Shown: positions 14,829 through 24,424, numbered from the stretch's first letter. The stretch: 27,622 bases of DNA from Blattamonas nauphoetae (GCA_033064195.1 JARBJD010000629.1:1-27622); one strand, 5' to 3'. Numbers and translations: made by a program. Notes: a model not told the origin generated them from the letters alone.

Positions 14829-17800
14829 TTATTCAATAATATACTCAGTTGCTTTCAGTCCATGAATGAATGGAGGACACGATTCATTGTCAAGTACGAT
14901 TGCCTTCAGATGAATTCCACTAAGACTGAGTTTCTGCTGTTGTATTTTCGCAATCTCAAATCCATTGCTGTCATTGTCAGAATGAACTCTTCTCGTCTGA
15001 AACGCATCATTCTGATGCTTGAACCGTTTTACGGTGAAGTTTAATGTTGTCGTCACTGTTTTCTCTCCATTCAGGCACTTCACATAGTCATCACTCGTGA
15101 TGTTTGTTTTCTTCAGAGACACTCCTTTGATTTTGCATTTCTCATCGAGAGAGTAACACTTGGGTGCAAGACAGATCATCTGTTCACCTTCCTTCTCAAT
15201 TGCTAATCCCAACAGTTTCTTCTCATCATCGACACCCTTTTCAGGATTGGGAAACCATTCATATTTGTGTGCATCATAGAATTCTTTGTCAGCAATCACG
15301 TGTTCAAATTGTTGATGAATTCCAGCATTCGGATCTCCACTAATCGCCCAATAAGCAGAGTCAGTATCTCCCTCACAGAAGTGAATCTTGTTCAAATCTA
15401 GACACTTGTACATGAAGTTGTAGATGAAATTCAGATACCAGAACTTGGCATTGTCGAGTGTGAACACTGCTTCTTGCAGACATGTTTTGCATGATGCTTT
15501 CTCTCTGTCTTCAATCACAATATAGTTGTCCTCATTGATCTCTCGAGTCGCCACAAATCCTTTCATCATTTGTTTCAAGTATGTTCTCTTCTCATTGCAG
15601 ATTGTGATTGAGTTGTACTTCTCAGTGTTCATTCCATCGTATCCGTAACTTCCATTCAAGTTGGTCTTACAGAACTGCTCTTTTCCTTTGTTTCCAACCT
15701 TCATTGCTTCTATTCGATCATTCATAAATGATGTCACAAATGGTTCGAATCCAGCATGTCTCGAGAATACCATCACAGTCTTATTGTCATCAATAATGAA
15801 GTGGCAATAGTCGATGAGGAACCACAGATAGTATGTCGAAAAGAACATTTACTGATCGTGTGTGCTCAAGAGTTGAGTCAGCTTTCTTTGTTTGTCATCA
15901 GTCTTTAATCCATGTTTCTTCATCAATGAATACGTCTTCTCTCCAATGTTTTCTTCTGTCGTATTGATAATGATGTTTCTGAAGATTGGTGGGAAATTTA
16001 TGAAATCATTTATGTACTTTTCATCGATGTGTCCTTTCAGTTCTGCAACGAACAATGTCTTCTGATTTTTGTCTTCGATAATCTTCCGGCATTCTTTATC
16101 TCCTGTTGCGGTGAATAAGCATCGTCATGGCATGTACATTCTGTGATTCGTGTATGGATTATTCTTGTTCTTGATTGATGAGAAAGCACTGGGATAAAGC
16201 GAATTGAAATCAACACCACAGACATGAGTCATTTTGTGTTCTGTATCTGAAGATTTGACAACTCCGTCTTCATATGTGAAGTGATTGATTGGAGTCACGT
16301 CTTTGATGTTCTGTCGATGTTGAACATTTGATAGTCCACCAGTCACTGCGGCTCTCAACTTGTGATATGTTTGCTCATGTGTCAGAGTCATAGGTAATGA
16401 TTTCCAGATACAGTACTTCTTCAGTTGAATTCTCAATCTTGTGAGATGTTCATCTTTGTCTGACTTGTAGGTGTTGCAGTAATCACAGCAGATCTTCACG
16501 TTCTCTTTTGAATGTCCTTTTGAATTGTCGATTCTATCTAATGTTGGTCGCACTGCTTGTGAGAAGTGACTCTTGCAGATGTAGCACACTCTCTTGCACT
16601 GTTGAACAAACCAATCGTAGTCTGCTTCAGTGACATTTTTATCAGTACTGCGATGAGCTTTCTGGTCTTGATAGATGTACGATGCAACTTTGTACTTCCA
16701 GTATTGCTTGGTGATTTTTATTTCTCCAGATTGATCCACTCCATTGAAATCATCATCGATATCAAAGTCCTTGTAGGCACACGCATATTTGATTGCTGAA
16801 GCGTTGGCTGACAATGAGAGATTGTGCAACATATCCACTTTGTATTGGAAGTTCAGATCAATCAGATTGTCCAGAGGTGCAATCATACATTCGACATCTC
16901 TGATGTTGTAGAATTTCAGATACTCCCAACGGTTCTTGAATCCTTGTTTGTTCCAATCATCAAGGTACAATTTGTAATCACTGTCGGACATTTCACTGTT
17001 GTTCAGACTGGAATAGAATTCATATTTGGAGAATGGTTCTTGTTTGCTCAACACTGTGTTGTAGTCTGATGAATCAAATGACTCGTATGCAAAGAATGAT
17101 TTCTGGAGTGTTGTATTTCCTCCAAAGGCTTTGACTGCATTATCCAATGTCATTGGTCCTGTGTACGACATCATGTCTATGAATCGAAGTACCTGTTGCG
17201 TCTTCTCGTGTCTAATCAATACTTGTTTGTACTTTGTTGTGGATCCAAGAAAGCTCACCACTTTCCAATCCTTGTCAACGAGATCACGGAAGATGAGATT
17301 GATGTCAAATCTGGAACTGTTGAACCCAATCACACTGACTTCATTCTGAGAGGGTATTTCAGGATCTTCATACATGTTGTCATCTCGTACTGTCTCAGCA
17401 TATTTGAAGAGTTCTCTGATCCACTGCTTCACAAAGTCCTTTCCATCTCGAAGATCAAAGTAGATTGACTTCACTCCTGATTTTGTTTTGATTGATGATG
17501 CAACGGAGAGAGGCTTCAGATGAGAAATCAACTGAGTATTGTCATCAGAGAACAAGTTGTCAAGAATGAGATCTTCCATCGTTTCGAAATCGTATGTGAT
17601 GTAGTATTGTGTTGGTTTGAATTCGTCTTGTCTTTTGTGTGCCATCAGAAATTCAAATGTTCGATTGTTGAGAATATGTGGAACGTATGGTCTTGGTGTC
17701 TTGTCAAGTGAGATCTTCTTCACATGTTTTCCATCAAGTTCTTTGCACTCTCTGAGATGCTTCTCAAAATCTCTGCTGTAGTTTTTATTCTTCACTTGGA

Positions 17801-19235
17801 ATCCTCTAGACTGACAATATGGACAGAGTTTGTATCCAGTGATTTTCTCAGGATCCACAATAAACATCACATGGACGAGAGTTGCCGTCAGTGGAATCAT
17901 CAGAATGGGAAGAACTCTTGCATCATCATTGTCGTTGATGTACGATTGACTGAGGAAGTATCGTTTCTTGTCTTCGTCGTATTCATAAATGTGAACTGTG
18001 ATGTTGAATTGAATCATCGCTTTCTCAATGTCACATGCAATATCAAATCCAGGATAATTCTGAAGATGTGGGGTCAATTGTCGAGATTGGAGATGAGTGA
18101 GATTCATCCATTGTGCGAACAATCTGTAGGCTTCACTGTTCCTCATATTGATTGATATTTTCTTACCTTGAACTTCAGGAAGTGTGAGGAATGAAAGAGC
18201 TTGAAAGAAGCAGATATTGTACTCAGAATCAATGTACCGAACATTCCTCGTTTTGATGTGTTCAGTGAGAATTGCATTGGCTTTTCCTGCAACTGGGAAT
18301 CGATAGACTGCAACTAGAATGGAGTGGAATGCAATGTACATTGTCTTCGTATCCATCAGTGTTCTCTCTTGAGATTCTTTGATTAGATTGATTGCATATT
18401 TTGAATACTCATTGATGTCGCCTGAACTTCTGATCACAGTTGGGAAGCTCTTCGATGTGTTCTCCAGTTCTGGTCTGAAGTCATTGTATGTTGTCTCATC
18501 TTTGTCTTTTCTCTCGATGATCTTTCCAAAGTCAATACTAATCTTGAATGGATGATCTTTCTCTTTGTCGAACACTGCTTTAATGAAGGTTGTGATTTCC
18601 TCGACATTCTTCAGATGATTGTGGAAGTACAGCTGATATGGTTTTCCATTGTCTTCAACCTTCTCGACCTCATTCTTTTTGAACTTCCTTCGTGCATTCA
18701 TGAGACAAGAATTGAATGCTGCTTTGTCTCGTGGTTCAGCTAATAATATGCATTCTTCAAATCCCTCAAATGTCTGCACTTCTCTCTTTTCCATTTGTTC
18801 ATTTTTCTTCTGAATGATCAACAGATTCTTCATCCAATGATCCATCAGCTTCTCTTCAATTGATTTCAGTTTCCACGTCATTTTGAACACTTGCTTTTTC
18901 AGTTCATCTTTGTTCACTCTTGGATTTTCTTTCATGATTTGCATTCTTGCTTTGCTGTCTTCTTCATTCATCATTACATTGTTATTGTGCTCTTCCAGTT
19001 TGTGAATAAAATCATCAATCTGATAGTTGGTAATATTCTTTATTTCTCCTTCAAAATGGAGATCTGGATTCTTGAGCATTGACAGGAGATATGCACGACG
19101 ATGTTGGTAGTTTCTAATGTTTGGATTATATGTTCGATCATAGCCATGTTCATCCTTGAATTCAAAGGTGGTGTTTGGAAATAGTGTTCTAATTTTCGTG
19201 ATGCTGTCTGTGACAAATTTCAGTGTCGCCGCCAT
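14829..19235 (-). pseudogene. Protein-primed family B DNA polymerase of the Polinton, broken (about two breaks)
   Basis: The gene would replicate the element from a terminal protein primer. Parts in order from the N-terminus are: a charged helical region; an OTU-like segment (YNICFFQALSF about 339-349, HVMFIVD about 455); a C2H2-like finger (CPYC...HLREC, about 471-497); exonuclease motifs Exo I (ITYDFETMED, about 546), Exo II (GFNSSRFDINLIF) and Exo III (YNIRDVECM); an HNH-like module (CYIC...TLDRIDNSKGHSKEN...CDYC); and polymerase motifs A (NSLYPS), B (KTNLNGSYGY) and C (DTDS). The OTU-like N-terminus and the zinc modules fit the large Polinton-type enzymes. The start at 19235 follows a TTTTTTAATTTGTAGTAA box shared with the neighbouring small gene. 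The break count is approximate and the copy cannot be assumed functional. Confidence 0.92.
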
Positions 19236-19254
19236 TTACTACAAATTAAAAAAT
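19236..19254 (-). promoter_or_regulatory. T-rich start box, polymerase-type
   Basis: On the minus strand ATTTTTTAATTTGTAGTAA abuts the ATG of the polymerase gene, with a second T-rich box (TTTTTTTATTTTC) just upstream. The match to 4075-4092 and 19669-19687 differs by one base. Confidence 0.58.
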
Positions 19255-19278
19255 CCGAAAATAAAAAAAGTTGAGCGT

Positions 19279-19668
19279 TTATTTCTGTTTTCTCTGATGG
19301 GGCTTTATCGTTGCCTTTAGCCAGGAATCAAGTCTAATTCTGAACACTTCACTTCCGCCAATCTCTCGATATGTGAATGGAACCAGAACTTTGGTGTACT
19401 CACCTACGAGCTCACAATTATATTTCTTCAGTTCATTTTCGACGAATGATTGAGTGTAATGTCGACGTTTCGCTAAGTGAGGTCTGTTTCCTTGATTCCA
19501 CAACTTTGGTTTTATTCTCCATTCAACTCCCTCATGAACATACGTCACCGGCACATTATTTCTGAGATACTCAGAGACTAGCGAACAGTTCTCTTCTCTC
19601 ATTGATTCAATTAATGCATGTTCTGAACATACTCGACGTCTTTCGTTGTACATCTCAGTTGGATTCAT
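19279..19668 (-). CDS. Unassigned 129-aa protein made of two internal repeats
   Basis: Residues about 15-60 and 68-115 look like two copies of one module: ENCSLVSEYLRNNVPVTYVHEG...WRIKPKLW and YNCELVGEYTKVLVPFTYREIGG...FRIRLDSWL. Shared positions are NC-x-LV-x-EY, VP-x-TY, E-x-G, an aromatic-RI pair and a final Trp. The pattern recalls short beta-hairpin modules (EY...Y...G...W) in DNA-binding phage and large-virus proteins, but without their Cys pairs, so this is a weak analogy. It shares its start box type with the polymerase gene downstream, which suggests co-regulation as a replication-phase gene. A duplicate of its promoter and first 47 codons lies inverted at 4064-4233. Confidence 0.7.
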   Translation of the reverse strand: MNPTEMYNERRRVCSEHALIESMREENCSLVSEYLRNNVPVTYVHEGVEWRIKPKLWNQGNRPHLAKRRHYTQSFVENELKKYNCELVGEYTKVLVPFTYREIGGSEVFRIRLDSWLKATIKPHQRKQK

Positions 19669-19697
19669 TTAATACAAATTAAAAAATTCAAAAATAA
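19528..19697 (-). repeat. Right arm of the 170-bp internal inverted duplication
   Basis: Its reverse complement matches 4064-4233, with four differences seen over about 165 bp. This arm carries the promoter and 5' end of the intact 129-aa gene, so it is probably the source copy. Confidence 0.92.
19669..19687 (-). promoter_or_regulatory. T-rich start box, polymerase-type
   Basis: On the minus strand ATTTTTTAATTTGTATTAA abuts the ATG at 19668; a TTTATTTTTG box lies just upstream, as at the polymerase gene. Confidence 0.58.
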
Positions 19698-19699
19698 AT

Positions 19700-21660
19700 T
19701 TTCATTCGTGATTTTATCATTTGAGATCTTCCTCGACTTCAATTCTGTCATCGATGGGTTCGATCAGTCTTGTTTGATCAGAGAAAGTACTTCAATGGGA
19801 TATGATCATCCCTTCTCGTTCCTGACGTCTCTTTACTGTTTGATTTAGGTGTGTTACGCTTTCTACTTTCACATTTGTTCTCTTTTCTTTTTTGACATCT
19901 CATTCTTGTTCTCGATCATCGACTTTTTTCTTCTCCTCTCATTTAGGTACATCACATTGTTTTATGAACGGTGGTTTCATTCCCGACTTGTTTTGAACAG
20001 GTTTGCTCCATTTTTGAATTCATTCTTTCCTAAAACTTACTTATGTACCAACGCCGATCAAACCGGAAAGTGACCTTCAGATCTGGTCGACCACTGCTTA
20101 TTATCTCTCAAATGGATGTTTCCCTTCTGACAAATAACTTGTTTGCTCTTCTTTTTTGATCATCTCTTTTTAAATTTCTTTTCTGACCTCTCACCAACTG
20201 ATCCTCTCGACGTCGATGAACTATCGCGTCTTACTTTTCGAAAGTGACTTTCACCGAAGATTTTTTACTTGTTTGTTCTCTTTTTTGTTTATTCTTTTCC
20301 TAAGACTCATTCTTGTACCGTCATTTTCACTTCACCTTTTGTCTTCTCTTTTTCTCTCTCCACTTCACTCTTGGATTTTCATTGTCACTTCATTCTTATT
20401 TTCTCTTCATTGTCTCTCACTTTTTTCAAAAATTAAAGTTTGACATGAGTTCTAAACTTTTTGATCAACTTTTTGGTGCTCGAAATTTCTCGATCGATCG
20501 TCGATTTTGATTCAGAAGGTACGCCGCTTTGTTTTACTTTCTATTGACCTTGAATTCATGTTCTCCCTCTTTTGACTTTCTCATTTGTTCTCTTCTCTTT
20601 TGATAAAACTCATTCTCGGACTCGATTTGGCTCTTTTTCAGTCTTCTTCATTCAGGTACAGTACAGTGTTTTAGGCTCTGATCAATGTGGATCCGACTGG
20701 AGATTAACCGGTTTGTTCACTTTCTTTGCTCATTCTTTCCTAAAAACAAGTAGTGTACCAGATCGAAACGATCAAAACAGTCACCTTCGAATTGGGTACA
20801 CGATCGCGCTTTATCGTTCACTGAATGTGGAAATCAAAAAATGAAACCGGTATGCTCACGCTTTATTATTCGTTCACTTTTTAAAACCCATAGTTCACTC
20901 GATATCAATGATCCTCACATCTGAGGTACAGTATGGTGTTTTAGACTTCGAAAGAATGTGTCACTGAAGGATTGAAACTGGTATCCTCTGTTTCCACATT
21001 CATTCTTTCTTAAAATCAATTTGTGTACCAGATAAAGTGGACTGAAGAGTGACCATCCAATCGAGTGAAGCGTTGCTGTTTATGGTCGCAAAGGATGTCT
21101 CACAACTGGAACCAAACTGGTATTCTCTTGTTTTTTATTTATCTAATTCTAAAATTCAATTATGAACACAATAGAAACAATCCACAGTGCCCGCTCGAAA
21201 TTAAGTTCACAATTATGTTTTAAGATTCACAAGTATGTTTTTCTAAACTCAGTTCACATGGATTAGACTACATTGGTTTCGTTCGCGCATAAAAATCATT
21301 TTGTAACCTTGATCTCGTCGTTTTTTACTCTCCTCGTTTCTTTCATTCCTCACTTCACTTTATTGTTTGATTGCCACTTCATTCACTTTTGTTTGCTCTT
21401 TGTTTGTGAAATTTCGATTCACGCGATCATAAAACTCATTTCTGAACCAGGATCTCGTTGGTTTTGATCTTCTCGTTTCTTTCGTCCCTCACTTCACTTT
21501 ATCGCTTGATTCTCACTTCATTCACTTTTGTTTGCTCTTTTTATGCGAAATTTCGATGAACGCGTTCATAAAACACATTAGTGTACCTCAATTCTCACTT
21601 CATCCACTTCACCATTCACTATTGTACTTGCTCACTTCATTGTACCTTGTTTCAATCTCT
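19700..21660. repeat. Pyrimidine-rich gene-free tract with degenerate repeats inside the Polinton
   Basis: There is no convincing gene here. The plus strand is strongly T/C-rich. A degenerate phrase of the form TTCTTTCCTAAAAC..A.T..TGTACCA recurs at about 20022, 20290, 20730 and 21000, and shorter CATAAAA.TCATT...ACC versions occur at about 21288, 21427 and 21566. A companion phrase AGGTACA.(T/C)A...TGTTTTA occurs at about 19944, 20653 and 20926. The pairing of the phrases suggests an old tandem array with units of roughly 140-280 bp that has diverged. Open frames in this tract are Ser/Phe/Leu-rich by composition only. Confidence 0.6.
21284..21640 (+). repeat. Tandem repeat, about 139-bp unit, 2.3 copies
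   Basis: Units start at 21284, 21422 and 21561 (CGCG..CATAAAA), spaced 138 and 139 bp. The first two share CTCGTTTCTTTC, CCTCACTTCACTTTAT, TTCATTCACTTTTGTTTGC and GAAATTTCGAT in the same order. The third is partial. Confidence 0.8.
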
Positions 21661-22269
21661 TTTTGTCAAATTAAGCAAAAAAGTCAAAAACAATGAAGAC
21701 ATAATGATGTGCGCGTGAGGTGTGAACGACGGAAAAAAGGGTTGTGAAATGAGGTAAATGAGAAATTCTTATGAACAGATAAGTGGTGAAATGGAACAAG
21801 AAAGATGAGTGATACAATGTGCTGAAATGAGTTTTTGTTAAAACAAACATACGGACAAGATATGGGGAAAAAGACGTAAAATCAACTTTATAGAAAAAGT
21901 ACCGAACAAAAGTGTTAAAAAATTCAGCCACTCCCTCCTCAGAACGTGAGAAAGGGAGGATGATATGTGAAAACACATACAAAAATGACGGTGACTGAAA
22001 GTGAGGTGAAAATGTGGTGAATCAAAGGTGTGTGCAAAAAAAGAGGACTAATGAAGTGGGAAAACAGGAAATCTCAAAAAAGCGTCGCTAGGACGCGAAT
22101 GCGAAGAATTTAGAAGATCTAACGTTAAAAATGAAAATTGGCAAAAAAGTGTCCGAAGGATCGTGACGTGAAAAGGTTCATACCTAAAGTCGCCAGAAGG
22201 CGTTCTTATCCAATCTAACACAAAAAGGCGTCATAAGAGGACGATTCCTGAGCGAAAGATGATGGAAGA
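21661..22269. other. Purine-rich gene-free tract ending in a row of short hairpins
   Basis: At about 21660 the strand bias flips from pyrimidine-rich to A/G-rich. No gene is supported. Four short GC-rich hairpins follow one another in the AT-rich context: 22082-22096 (GCGTC-GCTAG-GACGC), 22150-22163 (TCC-GAA-GGA core), 22191-22202 (CGCC-AGAA-GGCG) and 22229-22243 (CGTC-ATAAGAG-GACG). They lie just inside the right inverted repeat. Confidence 0.5.
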
Positions 22270-22812
22270 CAGGGTCCATACCTTATCTCGAAAATTTCGA
22301 CTCGTAAAAATCCTCAATGGGTCGGATCAAACTTTTTTTCCAAAAAGTGTTTTTTATCGCGAATCTCATCTTTCGAAATCGATTTTGTAATTTTAGAAGA
22401 TGTTTGAGGTGAATTTGAGACATAAAGTAGTGGTTAGTAGCGAAATCTGAAAATCGACTTTTTGGTCCATTTTTTGACCACTGTTCGGTACGTAGCTCCA
22501 CGAATTCTCAACCGATTTTCATCGGGATTGTTTTGATCGACGACTCACATCGTCCCCGACATTTTAGAATTTTTTTCGATTTTTTTCGAAGTGGTTCTCA
22601 AGTTGGATTCACTTTGTTCGAGTTCAAAAGTGAAAAAACATCGAAAAAGTGACAACATTTTGGAATATATCAAAATTTGCTTCAAAATTGTCGCTTAAAA
22701 TGAGGTCAAAATATTGGACATATTTTTGGAATTTAGGTCAAATATTGGCATCATTGAAATGGCCTAAATTCCTTTTAATACAAGATTTAGAAATGGTCAA
22801 TCGGAATTGACT
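22270..22812 (-). repeat. Right terminal inverted repeat of the Polinton
   Basis: About 540 bp of AT-rich noncoding DNA whose reverse complement aligns block by block with 1612-3515. In the 2641/22654 block the distance from the TGTCAC landmark to the GGTTGAG landmark is 138 bp on the left and 137 bp on the right, which argues for true collinearity and against chance AT-rich similarity. The outer edge carries a perfect 6-bp-arm palindrome at 22796-22811 (GTCAAT, 4-base loop, ATTGAC on the reverse strand). This copy is compact and contains no gene. Confidence 0.75.
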
Positions 22813-23107
22813 TTTCGTTTCTGATTTCAACGACTATTTCAATCTGGTTCCCAAATCGTCTTGGCTTGGGTCCGAATGTCCTGCCTGTCCTGTCCTTTAG
22901 GACAGCCAAAAAGAGGAGGACAATTTGGATAAAAATGTCGATGACAAGAATTGAACTAGTGACTTGCTTCGAGTGTGAGGAAAAACCCGAAATGAAAAAT
23001 GAGGAAAGGTCCGTGACAATAATGCATATTTTCTGTTTTAGAATCATTTCAATACTGTCTTTTCACACTCTTTTGATGAAAAATGCGAAAATTGTCCAAA
23101 AGCAGTC
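22813..23107. other. Right flank, no gene recognised
   Basis: AT-rich flanking DNA just outside the element. It includes a short CCTGTCCTTTAGGACAGC palindrome near 22878-22906 and a B-box-like AGTTCAATTCTTGTC on the minus strand near 22950, neither strong enough to name. Open frames on both strands here look like chance. Confidence 0.4.
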
Positions 23108-23275
23108 GATCAGCCCACCATAGGACAATCATAGGACAATCCTAAATCGGGCTCAAACCATAGGACATGAGAGGTATTCGACACCTTCACAATACTTGCG
23201 TCTCAATTTCACAATAAAATCGAGGGAGGACAATTGTCCTGTCATGTCCTATCGTGTCCTATGGTGGCCTGATCT
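23108..23275. mobile_element. Small non-autonomous inverted-repeat element (MITE-like), 168 bp
   Basis: The ends are inverted copies of about 31 bp. The left reads GATCAGCCCACCATAGGACA and the reverse complement of the right reads GATCAGGCCACCATAGGACA, both continuing into further (AT)AGGACA units. The interior has no coding capacity. The superfamily is not clear, since a duplicated target site is not obvious. Further GTCCT/AGGAC units at about 22878-22906 and 23276-23281 suggest that related pieces surround it. Confidence 0.65.
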
Positions 23276-23292
23276 GTCCTATCAAACCATCA

Positions 23293-24423
23293 TACAGTCC
23301 TTTCCAAAAAGTTGATCAGGTGTTTCAAAAAGATGGTTGATCGAGTTGATACCCTCGCCCACAATACTGATTTTTCTCTCCTGACCACTTTCCACCCCTG
23401 ACTCATCTCTCGTTTTAGAATACCTAGATGGACAGATAGTGACAAAAAAGATGGTCTGTCTTATTTTTCGCAAAACATGTGCACATTTTGTCGAGATTTT
23501 CTGACCACTTTTTTCATTCCAGATTTTGCTCTCATTATTCATCTTTCTCTCCAGCAGAACAAAATTCTTAATTAACACACAATATTATTCGGTACCCCGC
23601 ATTTTCCCCACTGCCACAGTTGTATTGTCTGACCCGTCGATCACAAACATTCAGGGTCGACAATTTGACGTGTATGCGAGTTTATGGATTTTTCACGTCA
23701 TTCATAATCTCAATCTCAGTCTATAGATCCTGGTACGAAAAACTATCTGGTAGTAGAAGGGACTATCAGCTCAAAATCAATCACGAAACCATCGATCTGA
23801 TTGTCTCTCTCCACTGGATAGTAATCTGACTTTCACGAGTGTTCTATCTTACTCTTATCATCTTAGGCATTTATCTCAACTTGTTCCTGCAAATTGATCA
23901 GTTGTTCACAACTTCAAGATCGGAGCTGTTCACACCATCAGAACACTGCTAATATCTCTCTGTAGACTCGATCACATCTTCTATGCATTTATCCTCTTCT
24001 CGAATTCTCTCATCTCGCTTTGTGTCGATGTTTCAATCCGTAGTGATGTCACAACATCCATTTCGTCAATCTCAGATGTTATGTCAGAGAATACAACTGT
24101 GGCAGTGGGGAAAATGCGGGGTACCGAATAATATTGTGTGTTAATTAAGAATTTTGTTCTGCTGGAGAGAAAGATGAATAATGAGAGCAAAATCTGGAAT
24201 GAAAAAAGTGGTCAGAAAATCTCGACAAAATGTGCACATGTTTTGCGAAAAATAAGACAGACCATCTTTTTTGTCACTATCTGTCCATCTAGGTATTCTA
24301 AAACGAGAGATGAGTCAGGGGTGGAAAGTGGTCAGGAGAGAAAAATCAGTATTGTGGGCGAGGGTATCAACTCGATCAACCATCTTTTTGAAACACCTGA
24401 TCAACTTTTTGGAAAGGACTGTA
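23293..24423. mobile_element. Tc1/mariner-type non-autonomous element with 339-bp inverted arms
   Basis: The element proper runs 23295-24421, starting CAGTCCTTTCC and ending GGAAAGGACTG. It is flanked by TA at both sides (23293-23294 and 24422-24423), the target duplication of the Tc1/mariner superfamily. The arms 23295-23633 and 24083-24421 are near-identical inverted copies of equal length, and even the incidental open frame in each arm translates the same. The 449-bp centre (23634-24082) has no transposase. Near-identity of the arms suggests recent insertion or arm homogenisation. It needs a transposase supplied by a relative elsewhere in the genome. Confidence 0.88.
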
Positions 24424-24424
24424 T

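Larger units (their letters stand above)
1612..22812. mobile_element. Polinton/Maverick element, 21.2 kb
   Basis: The element is identified by the joint presence of a protein-primed family B polymerase, a retroviral-type integrase, an A32-like packaging ATPase and capsid-type proteins, the standard Polinton set. Its length fits the usual 15-25 kb. Diverged inverted repeats at about 1612-3515 and 22270-22812 mark the ends, and the outer boundary is uncertain by some tens of bases. I could not identify the 6-bp target duplication expected of the family. Plus-strand genes lie on the left (1.8-5.1 kb), with a single plus-strand ATPase at 11.6-12.5 kb; the remaining genes run leftward. No introns are evident. 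The polymerase gene is broken (about two breaks) and most other frames look whole, which suggests a relatively recent, now defective copy. No adenain-like protease was recognised. Confidence 0.93.

Noticed and set aside
19849-20510. Small Phe/Leu/Ser-rich membrane proteins
   Set aside because: Composition follows from the pyrimidine-rich repeat tract; no start box, no conserved pattern.
22866-23123. 85-codon plus-strand frame next to the element
   Set aside because: Mixed low-complexity reading with an overlapping frame on the other strand; nothing suggests coding.
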